Notes: generated by a model not told the origin, from the letters alone. Counted from the stretch's first letter, positions 32,522 to 42,022 are shown. The stretch: DNA of 64,000 nt from Cupriavidus basilensis (GCF_008801925.2 NZ_CP062808.1:1-64000); one strand, 5' to 3'. Program-made: numbers and translations.

Positions 32522-33168
32522 AGGCACTGGCCTTGACCTTTGGCATCGGGGCCGTGGTGGCCCTATCCGGTTGCAGCAGCATGTCCGGCTTTGATGCGAA
32601 ATCCGAATTCGCGTGCAAGGCCCCGGACGGCATCTTGTGCGAGTCGATGAGCGGCATCTACGCCAATGCCCAGGCGAAGAACCTGCCGGGCCAGCGCGTG
32701 AATGCGCGCGGCGAGGCTCCGGTGGAACTTTCGCAGGCGAAAGCCGGCAGCAACGTGATGACCAAGCCCATCTACTCGGGCACGCCGATCCGCAGCGCCC
32801 CGCGCCTGCTTCGGGTCTGGTTCGCGCCGTGGGAAGACACCGATGGCGATCTGCATGACCAGTCCTACGTGTACCTGCCGGTCGATTCCGGCCGCTGGCT
32901 GATCGAGCACAACCGCCGCCGCATCCAGGACAACTACCGGCCGGTGCGCGCCCCGTCGAATGTGACGGCCCAGGCTGCGCAGCCGCAAGCGGCCGGCGCT
33001 GGCCAGCAACGGCAAAGCCCTGGCGTGCTGGGGCAGCAGCCGACGCCTCCCGCTGACAACGGGATGGAGTCTATCGGCGTCCGTCAAGACCGCATGAGCA
33101 ACGAGCAAGCCACCGAGCTGCTGAACGGAATCATGCGCCCCGGCAACGTCATCCCGGACAGCGAATAA
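32518..33168 (+). CDS. traV: TraV-like outer-membrane lipoprotein
   Basis: A 216-residue lipoprotein with lipobox LSGC at about residues 16-19. TraV (VirB7-like) anchors the TraK/TraB core in the outer membrane. The sequence has FACKAPDGILCESMSGIYANA, the paired cysteines typical of TraV, and a glutamine-rich linker near the C-terminal third. A dispersed palindrome at 32728 encodes part of VELSQAKAG. Confidence 0.85.
   Translation: MKALALTFGIGAVVALSGCSSMSGFDAKSEFACKAPDGILCESMSGIYANAQAKNLPGQRVNARGEAPVELSQAKAGSNVMTKPIYSGTPIRSAPRLLRVWFAPWEDTDGDLHDQSYVYLPVDSGRWLIEHNRRRIQDNYRPVRAPSNVTAQAAQPQAAGAGQQRQSPGVLGQQPTPPADNGMESIGVRQDRMSNEQATELLNGIMRPGNVIPDSE
32728..32743. repeat. Dispersed palindrome site 9
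   Basis: CTTTCGCAGGCGAAAG inside traV, AG centre. Confidence 0.85.
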
Positions 33169-33205
33169 ACAACGCTGGCCGGGCGGCCAACATGGAGAAC
33201 ATTCA

Positions 33206-35830
33206 ATGCAAGACAGCATGATGGACAAGCTAAAGGGTGCTGCCGCCCGGTTTTGGGACGAAACCGTGCTGGGTAACACCTCGGATGTCGGGAGCCAACC
33301 GGCCCCTGTGGCGGCCGCCAACGAGGTGACGAGCCTCTACGGTCTTCACAGCATCCTCAAGTACGACCAATACGACCCCGACACGGGCCTTTTCTACAAC
33401 GACAACTCGGTGGCCTTCTGCTTTGAAGTCATCGCCCAAACGGGCGCGGACGACGACATGGCAAGCCGCCTCAATACGCTCTTTACCCCGGTGCCGCCGC
33501 ACTACGGGATTCAGTGGTGCCTGTTCGGTAGCCCGGTGCTGGATGACCAGTTTCAGGCGTACATGGATCAACGCCATATCGCGGTGGACAACGGCAAGAC
33601 GACCCCGTTCTTCCAGGAGCTGGCCAAGCGCCGCGTGGAGTACATCTACAAGGCCAAGGGCAAGCCGCTTTGGCCCAATGACAACTACGTGGTGAAGAAC
33701 ATCCGGCTGTTGTTCTCCATCACAAAAGCCGGCTCTTTCCGTGACGCCAAGCTGGTGGAGGAAATGTACGAGCTGCGCGAGACAGTGCGCGCCTCACTGC
33801 GCACGGCAAGCCTGCCGTCCTTCCCCCTCGATGCTGACGGGCTGATTAGCTTCCTGTGGCCGATCCTCAACCCCGAAAGCATGTTCAGCAAGGAGCCGTT
33901 CCCCGACCTGCGCTACGACGACGGGAAATCCATCAAGAACCAAGTCACCGCCTTTGGCCAGCATGTGCGCGTGAAGGCCAACGAGCTGCTGTTTGGCCTG
34001 CCGCCCGAGAAGCAGGGCGACGAAGACAAGCGCATTGCCGTGCGTGGCTTCGGCGTGCTTCAGTACCCGCAGAAGAAAGAGCTGTGGGAGATGGCCAACA
34101 TCATCGGTTCGTTTTTCGATGACGGCCTTCAATACCCGTGCCCGTTCCTGGTGTGCGGTGGCGTCTTCACGCTTGACCCCAACGTGGTGGACGGCAAGGC
34201 TCAGATCAAGGCCGCGCGCACCAAGCAAAACGCCAAGTCCAAGATGGCCGAATTCCAGCCCGAGCTTCAGGCCCAGGCGAACGATTGGGACATCGTGCTG
34301 CACCAGCTCAACAACGGCGGCAGCATGTGCGAGCTGTACCACACGTTGCTGCTGTTCGCGCCCAAGCGAGTCATCAATCGGGCCAGCCAAGTGGCCCTGA
34401 ACGTGTGGCGCAGCGAACGCTTCACGATCTGCCCGCTGCAACTGCTGCAATTGACGGCCCTGTATTCCAGCCTGCCGATGACGCTCACCGAGACGGTGCG
34501 CGACGACTTGCAGAAGCTGCGCCTCATCACTTCCAAGACCACGGTGAACGCCGTGGACATGGCTCCGGTGATTGGCGAATGGAAGGGCGCAGGCGACCCG
34601 GTGATGATGTTCTTCGGCCGCCGTGGCACGCCTACTTTCCTCGACTTCTACAGCAACCAGCAGGGCAACTACAACGTGTTCGTGGCGGGTGTGTCCGGTT
34701 CGGGCAAGTCCGTGACCATGAACGAAGTCGTTTCGGCCTATCGCGGCATCGGTGCGCGGGTGTGGGTGATCGACGTGGGCCGCAGCTATCAGAACCTGAT
34801 CCGGCTCCAAAAGGGCACCTTCCTCGAATTCACGCCGAGCACCAAGCTGTGCATCAACCCGTTCACATGGGTGGGCACTGACGACGAGCTGGATTTCAAG
34901 GCCGAAATGCGGATGCTCAAGCCGATGATCGGCCGCATGGCGTCACCCAATGCGCCACTGACGGAATTCCAGTACGCGCTGATCGGGGAGGCGATTACCG
35001 CTGTCTGGCAGGACTACGGCCAGGACACCAACCCGACCCGCATCCGCGACTATCTGTTGAGCAACATCAAGAACGAGTCGGGCAGCACCGAGCGCGTGGC
35101 CTACGAGCTGGCCAAGCAGCTCGCGCCGTTCACCAAGGATGGCGTCTATGGCGACTTCTTCAATGGCCGCGCCAACATCAGCCTGGATGCTGACATGGTG
35201 GGTCTGGAGCTGGAAGAACTGAAGAACGCGCCCGAGCTGCGCCGCGTGGTGCTGTTCGTGCTGACCTCGCGCATTGCCCACGACATGTACCTGACCCGCG
35301 ACCGCAAGAAGCTGTGTCTGGTCGATGAGGCGTGGCAGCTCCTGGGGGCTGACAAGGAAACCGCCGAGTTCATCGAGGAAGGCTACCGCCGCGCCCGGAA
35401 GTACAACGGAATTTTCTGCGTGGGTACGCAGGGCATCGAGGACGCTTACAAGAACGATGCGGCCCAGGCGGCCTACAACAACGCCGACTGGAAGATTCTG
35501 CTGCGCCAAGACCGCAAGAACCTGGAAAAGCTGATCGAGGACGGCATGGTGAATTTCTCGCCGGCCGTGAAGCGGATGCTGCTGTCGTTGCGTACCGAGC
35601 GCGGCCGCTTCAGCGAAATGCTCATTTCCTCGCCTAACGGCGATTCTGTGGTGCGTCACATCCCCGATCCGTTCTCCCTGCTGATGGCTTCGACCAACGC
35701 GCAGGACTTCAACGAATGCAACGCGCTGCTGGAGCAGGGCCATTCCACGATGGAAGCCCTGGAAATCATGCTGGCCCGCCGTACCCCTCAAGAACAACTG
35801 TCCCCGCGCCGGAGGAAAGATGACTACTGA
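33206..35830 (+). CDS. traC: TraC/VirB4-like T4SS ATPase
   Basis: Cytoplasmic ATPase that powers pilus assembly. The 874-residue protein has Walker A GVSGSGKS at about 495-502 and Walker B LCLVDEAWQLLG near 706-717, with the usual FCVGTQGIEDAY segment later. GGAG precedes the ATG at 33206. Length matches TraC of F (875). It overlaps trbI by 11 bp. Confidence 0.95.
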   Translation: MQDSMMDKLKGAAARFWDETVLGNTSDVGSQPAPVAAANEVTSLYGLHSILKYDQYDPDTGLFYNDNSVAFCFEVIAQTGADDDMASRLNTLFTPVPPHYGIQWCLFGSPVLDDQFQAYMDQRHIAVDNGKTTPFFQELAKRRVEYIYKAKGKPLWPNDNYVVKNIRLLFSITKAGSFRDAKLVEEMYELRETVRASLRTASLPSFPLDADGLISFLWPILNPESMFSKEPFPDLRYDDGKSIKNQVTAFGQHVRVKANELLFGLPPEKQGDEDKRIAVRGFGVLQYPQKKELWEMANIIGSFFDDGLQYPCPFLVCGGVFTLDPNVVDGKAQIKAARTKQNAKSKMAEFQPELQAQANDWDIVLHQLNNGGSMCELYHTLLLFAPKRVINRASQVALNVWRSERFTICPLQLLQLTALYSSLPMTLTETVRDDLQKLRLITSKTTVNAVDMAPVIGEWKGAGDPVMMFFGRRGTPTFLDFYSNQQGNYNVFVAGVSGSGKSVTMNEVVSAYRGIGARVWVIDVGRSYQNLIRLQKGTFLEFTPSTKLCINPFTWVGTDDELDFKAEMRMLKPMIGRMASPNAPLTEFQYALIGEAITAVWQDYGQDTNPTRIRDYLLSNIKNESGSTERVAYELAKQLAPFTKDGVYGDFFNGRANISLDADMVGLELEELKNAPELRRVVLFVLTSRIAHDMYLTRDRKKLCLVDEAWQLLGADKETAEFIEEGYRRARKYNGIFCVGTQGIEDAYKNDAAQAAYNNADWKILLRQDRKNLEKLIEDGMVNFSPAVKRMLLSLRTERGRFSEMLISSPNGDSVVRHIPDPFSLLMASTNAQDFNECNALLEQGHSTMEALEIMLARRTPQEQLSPRRRKDDY

Positions 35831-36248
35831 ACCGACCACCAACCCAACCCCCGAGACGCCAGCGCCGACCGAGGCCGCAGCGCCGGCCGCCGACCGGATG
35901 CGTTACGTGATCCCGGCCGTGCTGTCCACCTTGCTCACTCTGGTGGCGCTCGCGCCAGTGGCCTACGTCATCAACCGCAACATGCCGGCGCGCGTGGCGA
36001 CCGTGGATTTGCAGGTGCTGGTGGAGGAAGACCAGAAGCGCACCCTGGACGTGATCGGCAAGGGCGGCGACGTGACGGACGAGCAGCGCGCCGTGGCGCA
36101 GAAGCTGACCATCGACTTTGCCAAGAAGCTGTCCGCGACCGTGGATGCGCTGGGGCAAGAGTGCAACTGCGTGATCGTCAACAAGGCGGCGCTGCTGGGC
36201 GGCGTGACCATCGACTACACGGATCAAGTCCGGGCGAGGATGAAGTGA
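35820..36248 (+). CDS. trbI: TrbI-like inner-membrane protein
   Basis: A 142-residue protein: proline/threonine-rich N-terminus, one membrane helix (about 29-50), then a periplasmic helical domain. This is the plan of the F TrbI protein, which affects pilus retraction. Position between traC and the peptidase/traW genes agrees with the F order. Confidence 0.82.
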   Translation: MTTEPTTNPTPETPAPTEAAAPAADRMRYVIPAVLSTLLTLVALAPVAYVINRNMPARVATVDLQVLVEEDQKRTLDVIGKGGDVTDEQRAVAQKLTIDFAKKLSATVDALGQECNCVIVNKAALLGGVTIDYTDQVRARMK

Positions 36249-36724
36249 TGAAGGCGAAGCGCATCTACTGGACGGTTTGCGCGGGTGTGTTCGCCGTGGG
36301 TGCGCTGGCCGCCGCCACTACCCCTTGGCTGGATTACACCTTCAACCTGACCAACAGCCTGCCCGGCACCCTCTACGTGATCCACAAGGGTGGGGAGGTG
36401 AAGAAGGGCGAGCTGATCGCCTACCGCTGGCATGGCGGGGCGACCTATCCCGCTGGCACCACCTTCATCAAGCGCGTGGCCGGTGTGGCTGGCGACACGG
36501 TTAAACGGGCCGGCAGCGCGTTTTGGGTGAATGACCAATACATCGGCACCGCCAAGCCCTTCTCGAAGGCTGGCGTGCCTCTCCAGCCCGCGCAGGATGG
36601 GGTTATCGGGGCAGGGGAGTATTTCGTTTCGACGCCCAACCCGAACAGCCTGGACTCGCGCTATGCGCTGACCGGCAACGTGAAGCAGGCCGAAGTCATC
36701 GGGAGGGCCTATGAAATTTTCTAA
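36248..36724 (+). CDS. Signal peptidase-like S26 protein (IncP TraF type)
   Basis: A 158-residue serine peptidase of the S26C/TraF family. One N-terminal helix, then TNSLPGTLY with the nucleophilic serine, and FIKRVAGVAGD with the general-base lysine. IncP TraF cyclises pilin; related proteins (TrhF) occur in F-type systems of other plasmids. It may process TraA. The ATG shares a base with the trbI stop. Not homologous to the thioredoxin-like TraF of F, encoded at 42292. Confidence 0.88.
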   Translation: MKAKRIYWTVCAGVFAVGALAAATTPWLDYTFNLTNSLPGTLYVIHKGGEVKKGELIAYRWHGGATYPAGTTFIKRVAGVAGDTVKRAGSAFWVNDQYIGTAKPFSKAGVPLQPAQDGVIGAGEYFVSTPNPNSLDSRYALTGNVKQAEVIGRAYEIF

Positions 36725-37349
36725 GCTGATCGCAGCCCTGTTGATCGCCTCGATCCTGCCCACCGCGAACGCCGCGAGCTTGGGCAGCATCGGGCCGACC
36801 TACCCGATTGGGGAGGAAAGCGCGCTCGACATGATTATGAAGAAGCTGCGCGAAAAGGAGCGCAGCGGCGAGCTGAAGCGGTTGCAGGAAGAAGCCATCC
36901 GCCGCTCGATGGGCAGCATCAAGAACATGAAGCCGGTGGATGGCATCACCACCGTGCGCGCCCGTGCGCAGCGGTTCATCGACCCCACCGTGACCTACAC
37001 CAAGCCGGTGACGACCGACGACGGCCGCATCGTTGTGCCGGCCGGAACGAAGATCAATCCGCTGGACATGACCAGCCTCACGAAGACGCTGGTTTTCTTC
37101 GACGGCCGCGACCCCGAGCAGCGCGAAGCCGTGGGCCGCTTGGTGGCCAAGGGGGGGCAGCTCAAGGTGAAGCCGATCCTTGTTGCCGGCTCTTGGCTTG
37201 ACCTCACCAAAGCCTGGAAGACCCAAGTTTTCTACGACCAGAAGGGCACCCTTTCCAAGCGGTTCGGCATCACGGCCGTGCCGGCTGTGATTCGTCAGCA
37301 AGGAAAGATGCTGGTGCTCGATGAGATTCCCGCGAAGGAGCTGCAATGA
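36711..37349 (+). CDS. traW: TraW-like periplasmic protein
   Basis: A 212-residue secreted protein, signal peptide ending PTANA. The C-terminal part has TLVFFDGRDPEQ and GSWLDLTKAWKTQVFYDQKG, typical of TraW, which stabilises the outer T4SS complex with TrbC. Overlaps the peptidase and traU genes. Confidence 0.88.
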   Translation: MKFSKLIAALLIASILPTANAASLGSIGPTYPIGEESALDMIMKKLREKERSGELKRLQEEAIRRSMGSIKNMKPVDGITTVRARAQRFIDPTVTYTKPVTTDDGRIVVPAGTKINPLDMTSLTKTLVFFDGRDPEQREAVGRLVAKGGQLKVKPILVAGSWLDLTKAWKTQVFYDQKGTLSKRFGITAVPAVIRQQGKMLVLDEIPAKELQ

Positions 37350-38347
37350 AACGCTGGCTTGTAATGGCTTTCATGGTGCTCGCGGCGACTTTCGCGCGCG
37401 AAAGTATGGCCGGCGTGTGCCAGGGCAAGTTTGCCAACCCGATCACCGATATTTGCTGGAGCTGCCTGTTCCCGCTCACGCTGGGCGGTACGCCGATCAT
37501 GACGATGGGCCAGGAGGATACCGGCAACCCTGACGGCTTCCTTTGCACCTGCACCAACCCGCTGCGCATCGGGATCAAGACCGGCTTTTGGGAACCGGCG
37601 CGCCGCGTGGACGTGACCCGCACGCCGTACTGCTTTGTCTCGCTGGGCGGCATCAAGCTCGATCCCGGTATCCGCGCCCCGGAAGGCGAGATCCGTTTGC
37701 AGCAGGACAACACCAAGCAATCGAACTATCAGGTTCATTGGTACGCCGATCCGATCCTGTATTGGCTGGAGGTGATCCTGGACAACCCGTGTCTGGAAAC
37801 GGGTTCCTTCGACGTGGCCTACATCACCGAAGTCGATCCGACGTGGAACGACGACGAGTTGACGATGTTGCTGAACCCGGAAACCTTCCTGTTCGGCAAT
37901 CCCATCGCGCAGGCCGCGTGTGCCGGCGACTGCGTACTGTCCTCGGCGGGGTTCGGCAGTAACGCGCTTTTCTGGTGCGCGGGCTGCCAAGGCTCGATCT
38001 ACCCCTTCAACGGCCATGTGCAGGCTCACGTCTCGCACGTTCAAGCCAGCTCGCTCCTGGTGCAACGCATGACGGCAAAGCTGCACCGCGAATTCCTGAT
38101 GTGGGGCACCTCGGGCGCTGACGGCTTGTGTGGCATCTATCCCGAGCCGGTGATGGACAAGACCCAATACAAGTACCAGATGCTCTACCCGATCCCGCAG
38201 ACGGAAAAGATCAACGGCCGCTGCTGCCAACCCTATGGCCGCACGACCGCGATTTGGGGCGCTGGCAAGAGCTACCCGTATGCCGGCGAAGACTTCGCCT
38301 ACATGATTTTCCGAAAGAAAAACTGCTGCCTGGGAGTGGGATTCTGA
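37346..38347 (+). CDS. traU: TraU-like protein
   Basis: A 333-residue cysteine-rich periplasmic protein. After a signal peptide, KFANPITDICWSCLFPLTLGG and CTNPLRIGIKTGFWEPARRVDVTRTPYC are hallmark TraU sequences. TraU is needed for DNA transfer more than for pilus growth. The signal region contains a dispersed palindrome at 37389 that encodes FARES just before the probable cleavage site. It overlaps traW by ATGA. Confidence 0.93.
   Translation: MKRWLVMAFMVLAATFARESMAGVCQGKFANPITDICWSCLFPLTLGGTPIMTMGQEDTGNPDGFLCTCTNPLRIGIKTGFWEPARRVDVTRTPYCFVSLGGIKLDPGIRAPEGEIRLQQDNTKQSNYQVHWYADPILYWLEVILDNPCLETGSFDVAYITEVDPTWNDDELTMLLNPETFLFGNPIAQAACAGDCVLSSAGFGSNALFWCAGCQGSIYPFNGHVQAHVSHVQASSLLVQRMTAKLHREFLMWGTSGADGLCGIYPEPVMDKTQYKYQMLYPIPQTEKINGRCCQPYGRTTAIWGAGKSYPYAGEDFAYMIFRKKNCCLGVGF
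37389..37404. repeat. Dispersed palindrome site 10
   Basis: CTTTCGCGCGCGAAAG in the signal-peptide part of traU, encoding FARES. Confidence 0.9.
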
Positions 38348-39123
38348 TGAACAAGAAAACTGTCATCGGGCTGATGCTGCTGGCCGCTTTCGCACGCGAA
38401 AGCGTGGCGCAGAGCACGCCGTCTGCATCCCAGCTCGAACAAGAACGCCAACGCATCGAGCTTGAACGCAAGCAGATGTTCGACCCGAACAACCCCGCAT
38501 CGAAGGCCAAGAAAGGCGCTATGCCCAACGCGGCCGACATCGACCGGGAAATGCGCCGCGTGGATCGTGAGCGCAAGCAGATGTTCGACCCGAACAACCC
38601 CGCGACCAAGAACGCGGCCAACGTGTTCCCCAACGTGCCGACACCCGAGCGCGCCGGGATCGACATCGAGGCGCTGGCCAAGCAGTACGAACAAAAGGCC
38701 CAGGCCCGGAAGATGGACGACCTGATGATTTTCGCCAGCTTCACGATGCCGGCCGAATCGCTCAAGCGCATCGTCAGCCAAGCCAACCGGGTGGGTGCGT
38801 CCGTGGTGCTGCGTGGCTTCAAAAACAACTCCTTGAAGGACACGGCGCTGGCCATCAAGGAGCTGGGCGAGCAGGGCGGCAATGTGCTGGTAAATCCCAA
38901 CGCCTTCACCAAGTACAAGATCAAGGCCGTGCCCACGATGGTGCTGGCCAAGGCCGCCACCATCGACCAAGTGGATAACGAGGGCTGCGCCCTCCCTGAC
39001 AACTTCGTGGCCGTGGCCGGCGATGTTTCGCTGGACTACGCCCTGGACGAGATTGTGCGCCGCGCCCCGCAGTTTGAGGCCGTGGCGGCTCGCTACCTTC
39101 GCCAGATCAGGGGGAACCAATGA
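38347..39123 (+). CDS. trbC: TrbC-like periplasmic protein
   Basis: A 258-residue secreted protein. The C-terminal part (about 115-255) is thioredoxin-like and carries MIFASFTMPAESLKRIV and KYKIKAVPTMVL, typical of F TrbC. The N-terminal part has a duplicated block ERKQMFDPNNPA (two copies about 40 residues apart). The signal peptide contains a dispersed palindrome at 38387 encoding FARES. The start shares a base with the traU stop. Confidence 0.88.
   Translation: MNKKTVIGLMLLAAFARESVAQSTPSASQLEQERQRIELERKQMFDPNNPASKAKKGAMPNAADIDREMRRVDRERKQMFDPNNPATKNAANVFPNVPTPERAGIDIEALAKQYEQKAQARKMDDLMIFASFTMPAESLKRIVSQANRVGASVVLRGFKNNSLKDTALAIKELGEQGGNVLVNPNAFTKYKIKAVPTMVLAKAATIDQVDNEGCALPDNFVAVAGDVSLDYALDEIVRRAPQFEAVAARYLRQIRGNQ
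38387..38402. repeat. Dispersed palindrome site 11
   Basis: CTTTCGCACGCGAAAG in the signal-peptide part of trbC; only 1 kb from site 10, the one exception to the wide spacing. Confidence 0.88.
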
Positions 39124-40418
39124 AGCGCGCTCTTACCATCGTGGCCATGCTCGCCGCTGCCGGCGTGGCCAGCGCCCAAACCATCACCACGCCGGCCGAC
39201 GCCTTCAATGCCGGCAAGGATTTCGCCAACACCGGCAAGGGTGTGGCCGGGGGCAAGATCAATGGCACAACCGGCTCCAACGTGCTGCCGTACTACGGCA
39301 CCACAGCACCCGAGACTGCCAACTTCCAGGAGGGCCGCAACCTGATCGGCGGGGCGGGAACGAACAAGCAGATTCAGTGCGAGACATACCGGGCACCCAA
39401 CGCCTTCCAGCAGCAGGAATGCGATGCGGTGAACTTCATGAGCAAGAACCCGACGCAACGGCCGAAGTTCACCATCGACAAGCAGACCGATCCGATCCTG
39501 ACCGGCTCCAAGGGCGTCATCAACAACCCCGGCAGCATCCCCGGCGCATCGACCCAACAGTGCCGCGTGGAGCGCGTGAAGAACCCGGCGACCTACATCA
39601 CCGAGACTTGCACGGAAACGCAGACGCTTGAAAACCTGTCCTGCAAACGCGTGCTCAAGGTGGCGTGCGACCCCGAGCGCGACGGCTGCGACCAGGGCGG
39701 TATCGTCCCGAATAGCTGGGCCGGCGACATGTCCACCAGCTTCACCCCGGACGGGGCCGGAAACTACATCCTCCAGTTCGGCACCATCGCGGACAACTAT
39801 TGGGGTGGCTGGGGAGCGGTGTATGACCGCAACCTCACCTTTGAAATCCGCGACGTGGGCCTGATTACCCGCTTCGCCCTGACCCGCGCCGCGTTCGACG
39901 ACTGGCTGATGGTCAAGGTGAACGGCAACCTCGTTTATGTCGGCCCGCGTGGCGGCGACCGGCTGGAAATCTATTCGCCGCCTCCGGTATTCCAGTCGAG
40001 CAGCACGCGCGTATGCCAACAGTCCTATGACGATTGGGGTACGTCCTGGATTTGTTACGACAAGCCGAGCGGCTGGGGATGGGGCGACGGCGGTTATAGC
40101 AACCAGACCTCCTACCAGAGCTGCACGGCGGTTGCGGGTGGCTGGAACTGCACGGCCAGCGACTACCGCACCGGCATGGTTCAGTACTGCGCGACCTGCT
40201 TCAGCGGCCCGGAGCTTTCAACGAGCTGGAACTTCGGCCTGAACATCGACGTGAAGCCTTACCTCAAGAACGGCTCCAACACGATCTTCATGCGGACGAT
40301 TGTTGCCGGTGGCGGGGAGGGCGCTATTCAGCTCACGACGCGCCAACTGTGCCCCCGCAACTGCTATGACCAATGGGACAACAGCCAGTGCGCTCCCCTG
40401 GAACAGAGGGCTCAATGA
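39120..40418 (+). CDS. traN1: TraN N-terminal half (separate gene)
   Basis: A 432-residue secreted protein with signal peptide ending ASAQ. The sequence, with PTQRPKFTIDKQTDPIL, TQQCRVERVKNP and a beta-rich, cysteine-containing middle, resembles the first part of TraN, the outer-membrane mating-pair stabiliser. It ends CPRNCYDQWDNSQC and is followed at once by a second secreted protein with the rest of TraN. In F both parts are one 602-residue protein. The two genes overlap by four bases. Confidence 0.75.
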   Translation: MKRALTIVAMLAAAGVASAQTITTPADAFNAGKDFANTGKGVAGGKINGTTGSNVLPYYGTTAPETANFQEGRNLIGGAGTNKQIQCETYRAPNAFQQQECDAVNFMSKNPTQRPKFTIDKQTDPILTGSKGVINNPGSIPGASTQQCRVERVKNPATYITETCTETQTLENLSCKRVLKVACDPERDGCDQGGIVPNSWAGDMSTSFTPDGAGNYILQFGTIADNYWGGWGAVYDRNLTFEIRDVGLITRFALTRAAFDDWLMVKVNGNLVYVGPRGGDRLEIYSPPPVFQSSSTRVCQQSYDDWGTSWICYDKPSGWGWGDGGYSNQTSYQSCTAVAGGWNCTASDYRTGMVQYCATCFSGPELSTSWNFGLNIDVKPYLKNGSNTIFMRTIVAGGGEGAIQLTTRQLCPRNCYDQWDNSQCAPLEQRAQ

Positions 40419-41659
40419 TGATGAAGAAGATTCTTGCCGCATTGGCTTTAGTCGCCAGCTTCAGCGCCTTCGCTTCGCCCGACTGCCAGAAGACGGGCAC
40501 GGTATGCACGGCCCCTAATCAGACGCGCAACGTGTCGGGCCTGTCCGTCTTCCGCGAGTGCTGGGAGTACCAGGACACCTATCAATGTCGCAGCCAGAAC
40601 ATGACCAATGACTGCCAGCCGCTGCGAGATAAGGGGTGCTCACAGATCGGATCGTCATGCGTGGAGCGCGACGACGCCGGCACCTGCGTGATGTACGAGC
40701 AGAAATACAACTGCCCGGACAAGCCGGAAACCTACACCGAGAAAACCGTGTGCGATCAAAGCGCCTTCTGCCAGAACGGCGGGGCAGGGTGCTTTGATAC
40801 CAGCTCGCCGCCCGATAAGGACTTCGGCCAAGCGGCCGTGATGATGGAGGCTGCCCGCGAGGCTGGCGTGTACGGCATCGACCCCAACAAGGTTGAAATC
40901 TTCAAGGGCTACATGGAGGAATGCAGCATCAAGGTCTTGGGCGGCTCCACGCTCAAGAGCTGCTGCAAGTCGGCCGGTGGTGGCGCTGCTTTCAGCAACT
41001 ACGCGCTCCTGGGTGCGGGCATGAAGGCGGCGGGCGAAGCGGGCCGCGAATCCATCGTGCTGGGTTCCAAGTATATGTACGACTCGCTCTATGGCCAGCT
41101 CGATAGCTCGCTGGTGGACAAGGGCCTTGGTGCGATGAATAGCTGGGCATCCGGCCTGGGTGACGGTGTTTTCAACCCGCAATTCGGGTTCTACGGGTTC
41201 ACCTTCGAGTTCACCTTTGCCAACGGCTTCCAGTTCGTCGGCTTCGACCCGTACAGCTTCGCCTTGTCCGTGGCAATCATGCTGGTGCAGGAATGGTTGA
41301 GCTGCGATTCCGCCGAGCAGGTCATGGCCATGAAGCGCGGCCAAAACCTGTGCGTCCACATCGAGACGTATTGCAGCAAGAAGGTGCTCAAGGTCTGCGT
41401 AGAGAAGAAGGAACGCCACTGCTGCTTTAACTCCAAGCTGGCCAAGATCATCAATCGCCAAGGCCGCGCGCAACTCGGGATGCCGATGAATAGCTGCGGC
41501 GGCTTCAACCAGGCGCAGCTTCAAGCCCTCGATTTCTCCCGGATTGATCTGTCCGAGTTCATCGCGGACATCGTGCCCAAGGATGTGCCGGCATCAACCA
41601 TGAGCAACCGGGTGCAGCAGACCGTCAACCAAAAAGTTCAGAGCTACTACGACCAATGA
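40415..41659 (+). CDS. traN2: TraN C-terminal half (separate gene)
   Basis: A 414-residue secreted protein with its own signal peptide ending SAFA. Very rich in cysteine; YQCRSQNMTNDCQPL, CVMYEQKYNC and CCKSAGG, and the later CSKKVLKVCVEKKERHCCFNSKLAKIINRQGR, are TraN family segments. Three ATG codons in a row (40415, 40418, 40421) offer starts. With the gene upstream it seems to make up TraN as two exported chains. Confidence 0.82.
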   Translation: MMMKKILAALALVASFSAFASPDCQKTGTVCTAPNQTRNVSGLSVFRECWEYQDTYQCRSQNMTNDCQPLRDKGCSQIGSSCVERDDAGTCVMYEQKYNCPDKPETYTEKTVCDQSAFCQNGGAGCFDTSSPPDKDFGQAAVMMEAAREAGVYGIDPNKVEIFKGYMEECSIKVLGGSTLKSCCKSAGGGAAFSNYALLGAGMKAAGEAGRESIVLGSKYMYDSLYGQLDSSLVDKGLGAMNSWASGLGDGVFNPQFGFYGFTFEFTFANGFQFVGFDPYSFALSVAIMLVQEWLSCDSAEQVMAMKRGQNLCVHIETYCSKKVLKVCVEKKERHCCFNSKLAKIINRQGRAQLGMPMNSCGGFNQAQLQALDFSRIDLSEFIADIVPKDVPASTMSNRVQQTVNQKVQSYYDQ

Positions 41660-42018
41660 AAACTCTCTCTATCGCCCTCGTTTTGCTGGCCTGCTCGACT
41701 TTCGCGCGCGAAAGCCTCGCTGGGCCAACCGTTTATACCCGGCAACACGACGTGCTGGCCGCCGCGATCCGCAACGGCAACTCCAGCGGCGTCATGGAAG
41801 GGGAGGTGGCCGAGCACTTCACGCGCCAATTCCGCTCGACCGGGCCGCTGCTGGTGACTGCGAAGGTCATCAAGTCTTTTAGTCGCGCCGACTGCAAGCG
41901 CCTTGAAATGGTGTTCACCAAGAAGGACGTGGATACCCCGCAAGGGCGCACCGACGCGATCTTGAAGACTCAGCTCAACTACTGCCTCGACGGCACCCCG
42001 CCAATTTCCGTGGAGTAA
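41656..42018 (+). CDS. Secreted hypothetical protein, 120 residues
   Basis: Signal peptide with the FARES insertion encoded by a dispersed palindrome (41699), predicted cleavage after LAG. The mature part has a pair of cysteines (DCKRLE, NYCLDG) and ends with a charged C-terminus. No family recognised. Coupled to the TraN2 gene by ATGA. Confidence 0.7.
   Translation: MKTLSIALVLLACSTFARESLAGPTVYTRQHDVLAAAIRNGNSSGVMEGEVAEHFTRQFRSTGPLLVTAKVIKSFSRADCKRLEMVFTKKDVDTPQGRTDAILKTQLNYCLDGTPPISVE
41699..41714. repeat. Dispersed palindrome site 12
   Basis: CTTTCGCGCGCGAAAG in a signal-peptide coding region, encoding FARES. Confidence 0.9.
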
Positions 42019-42022
42019 GGCC

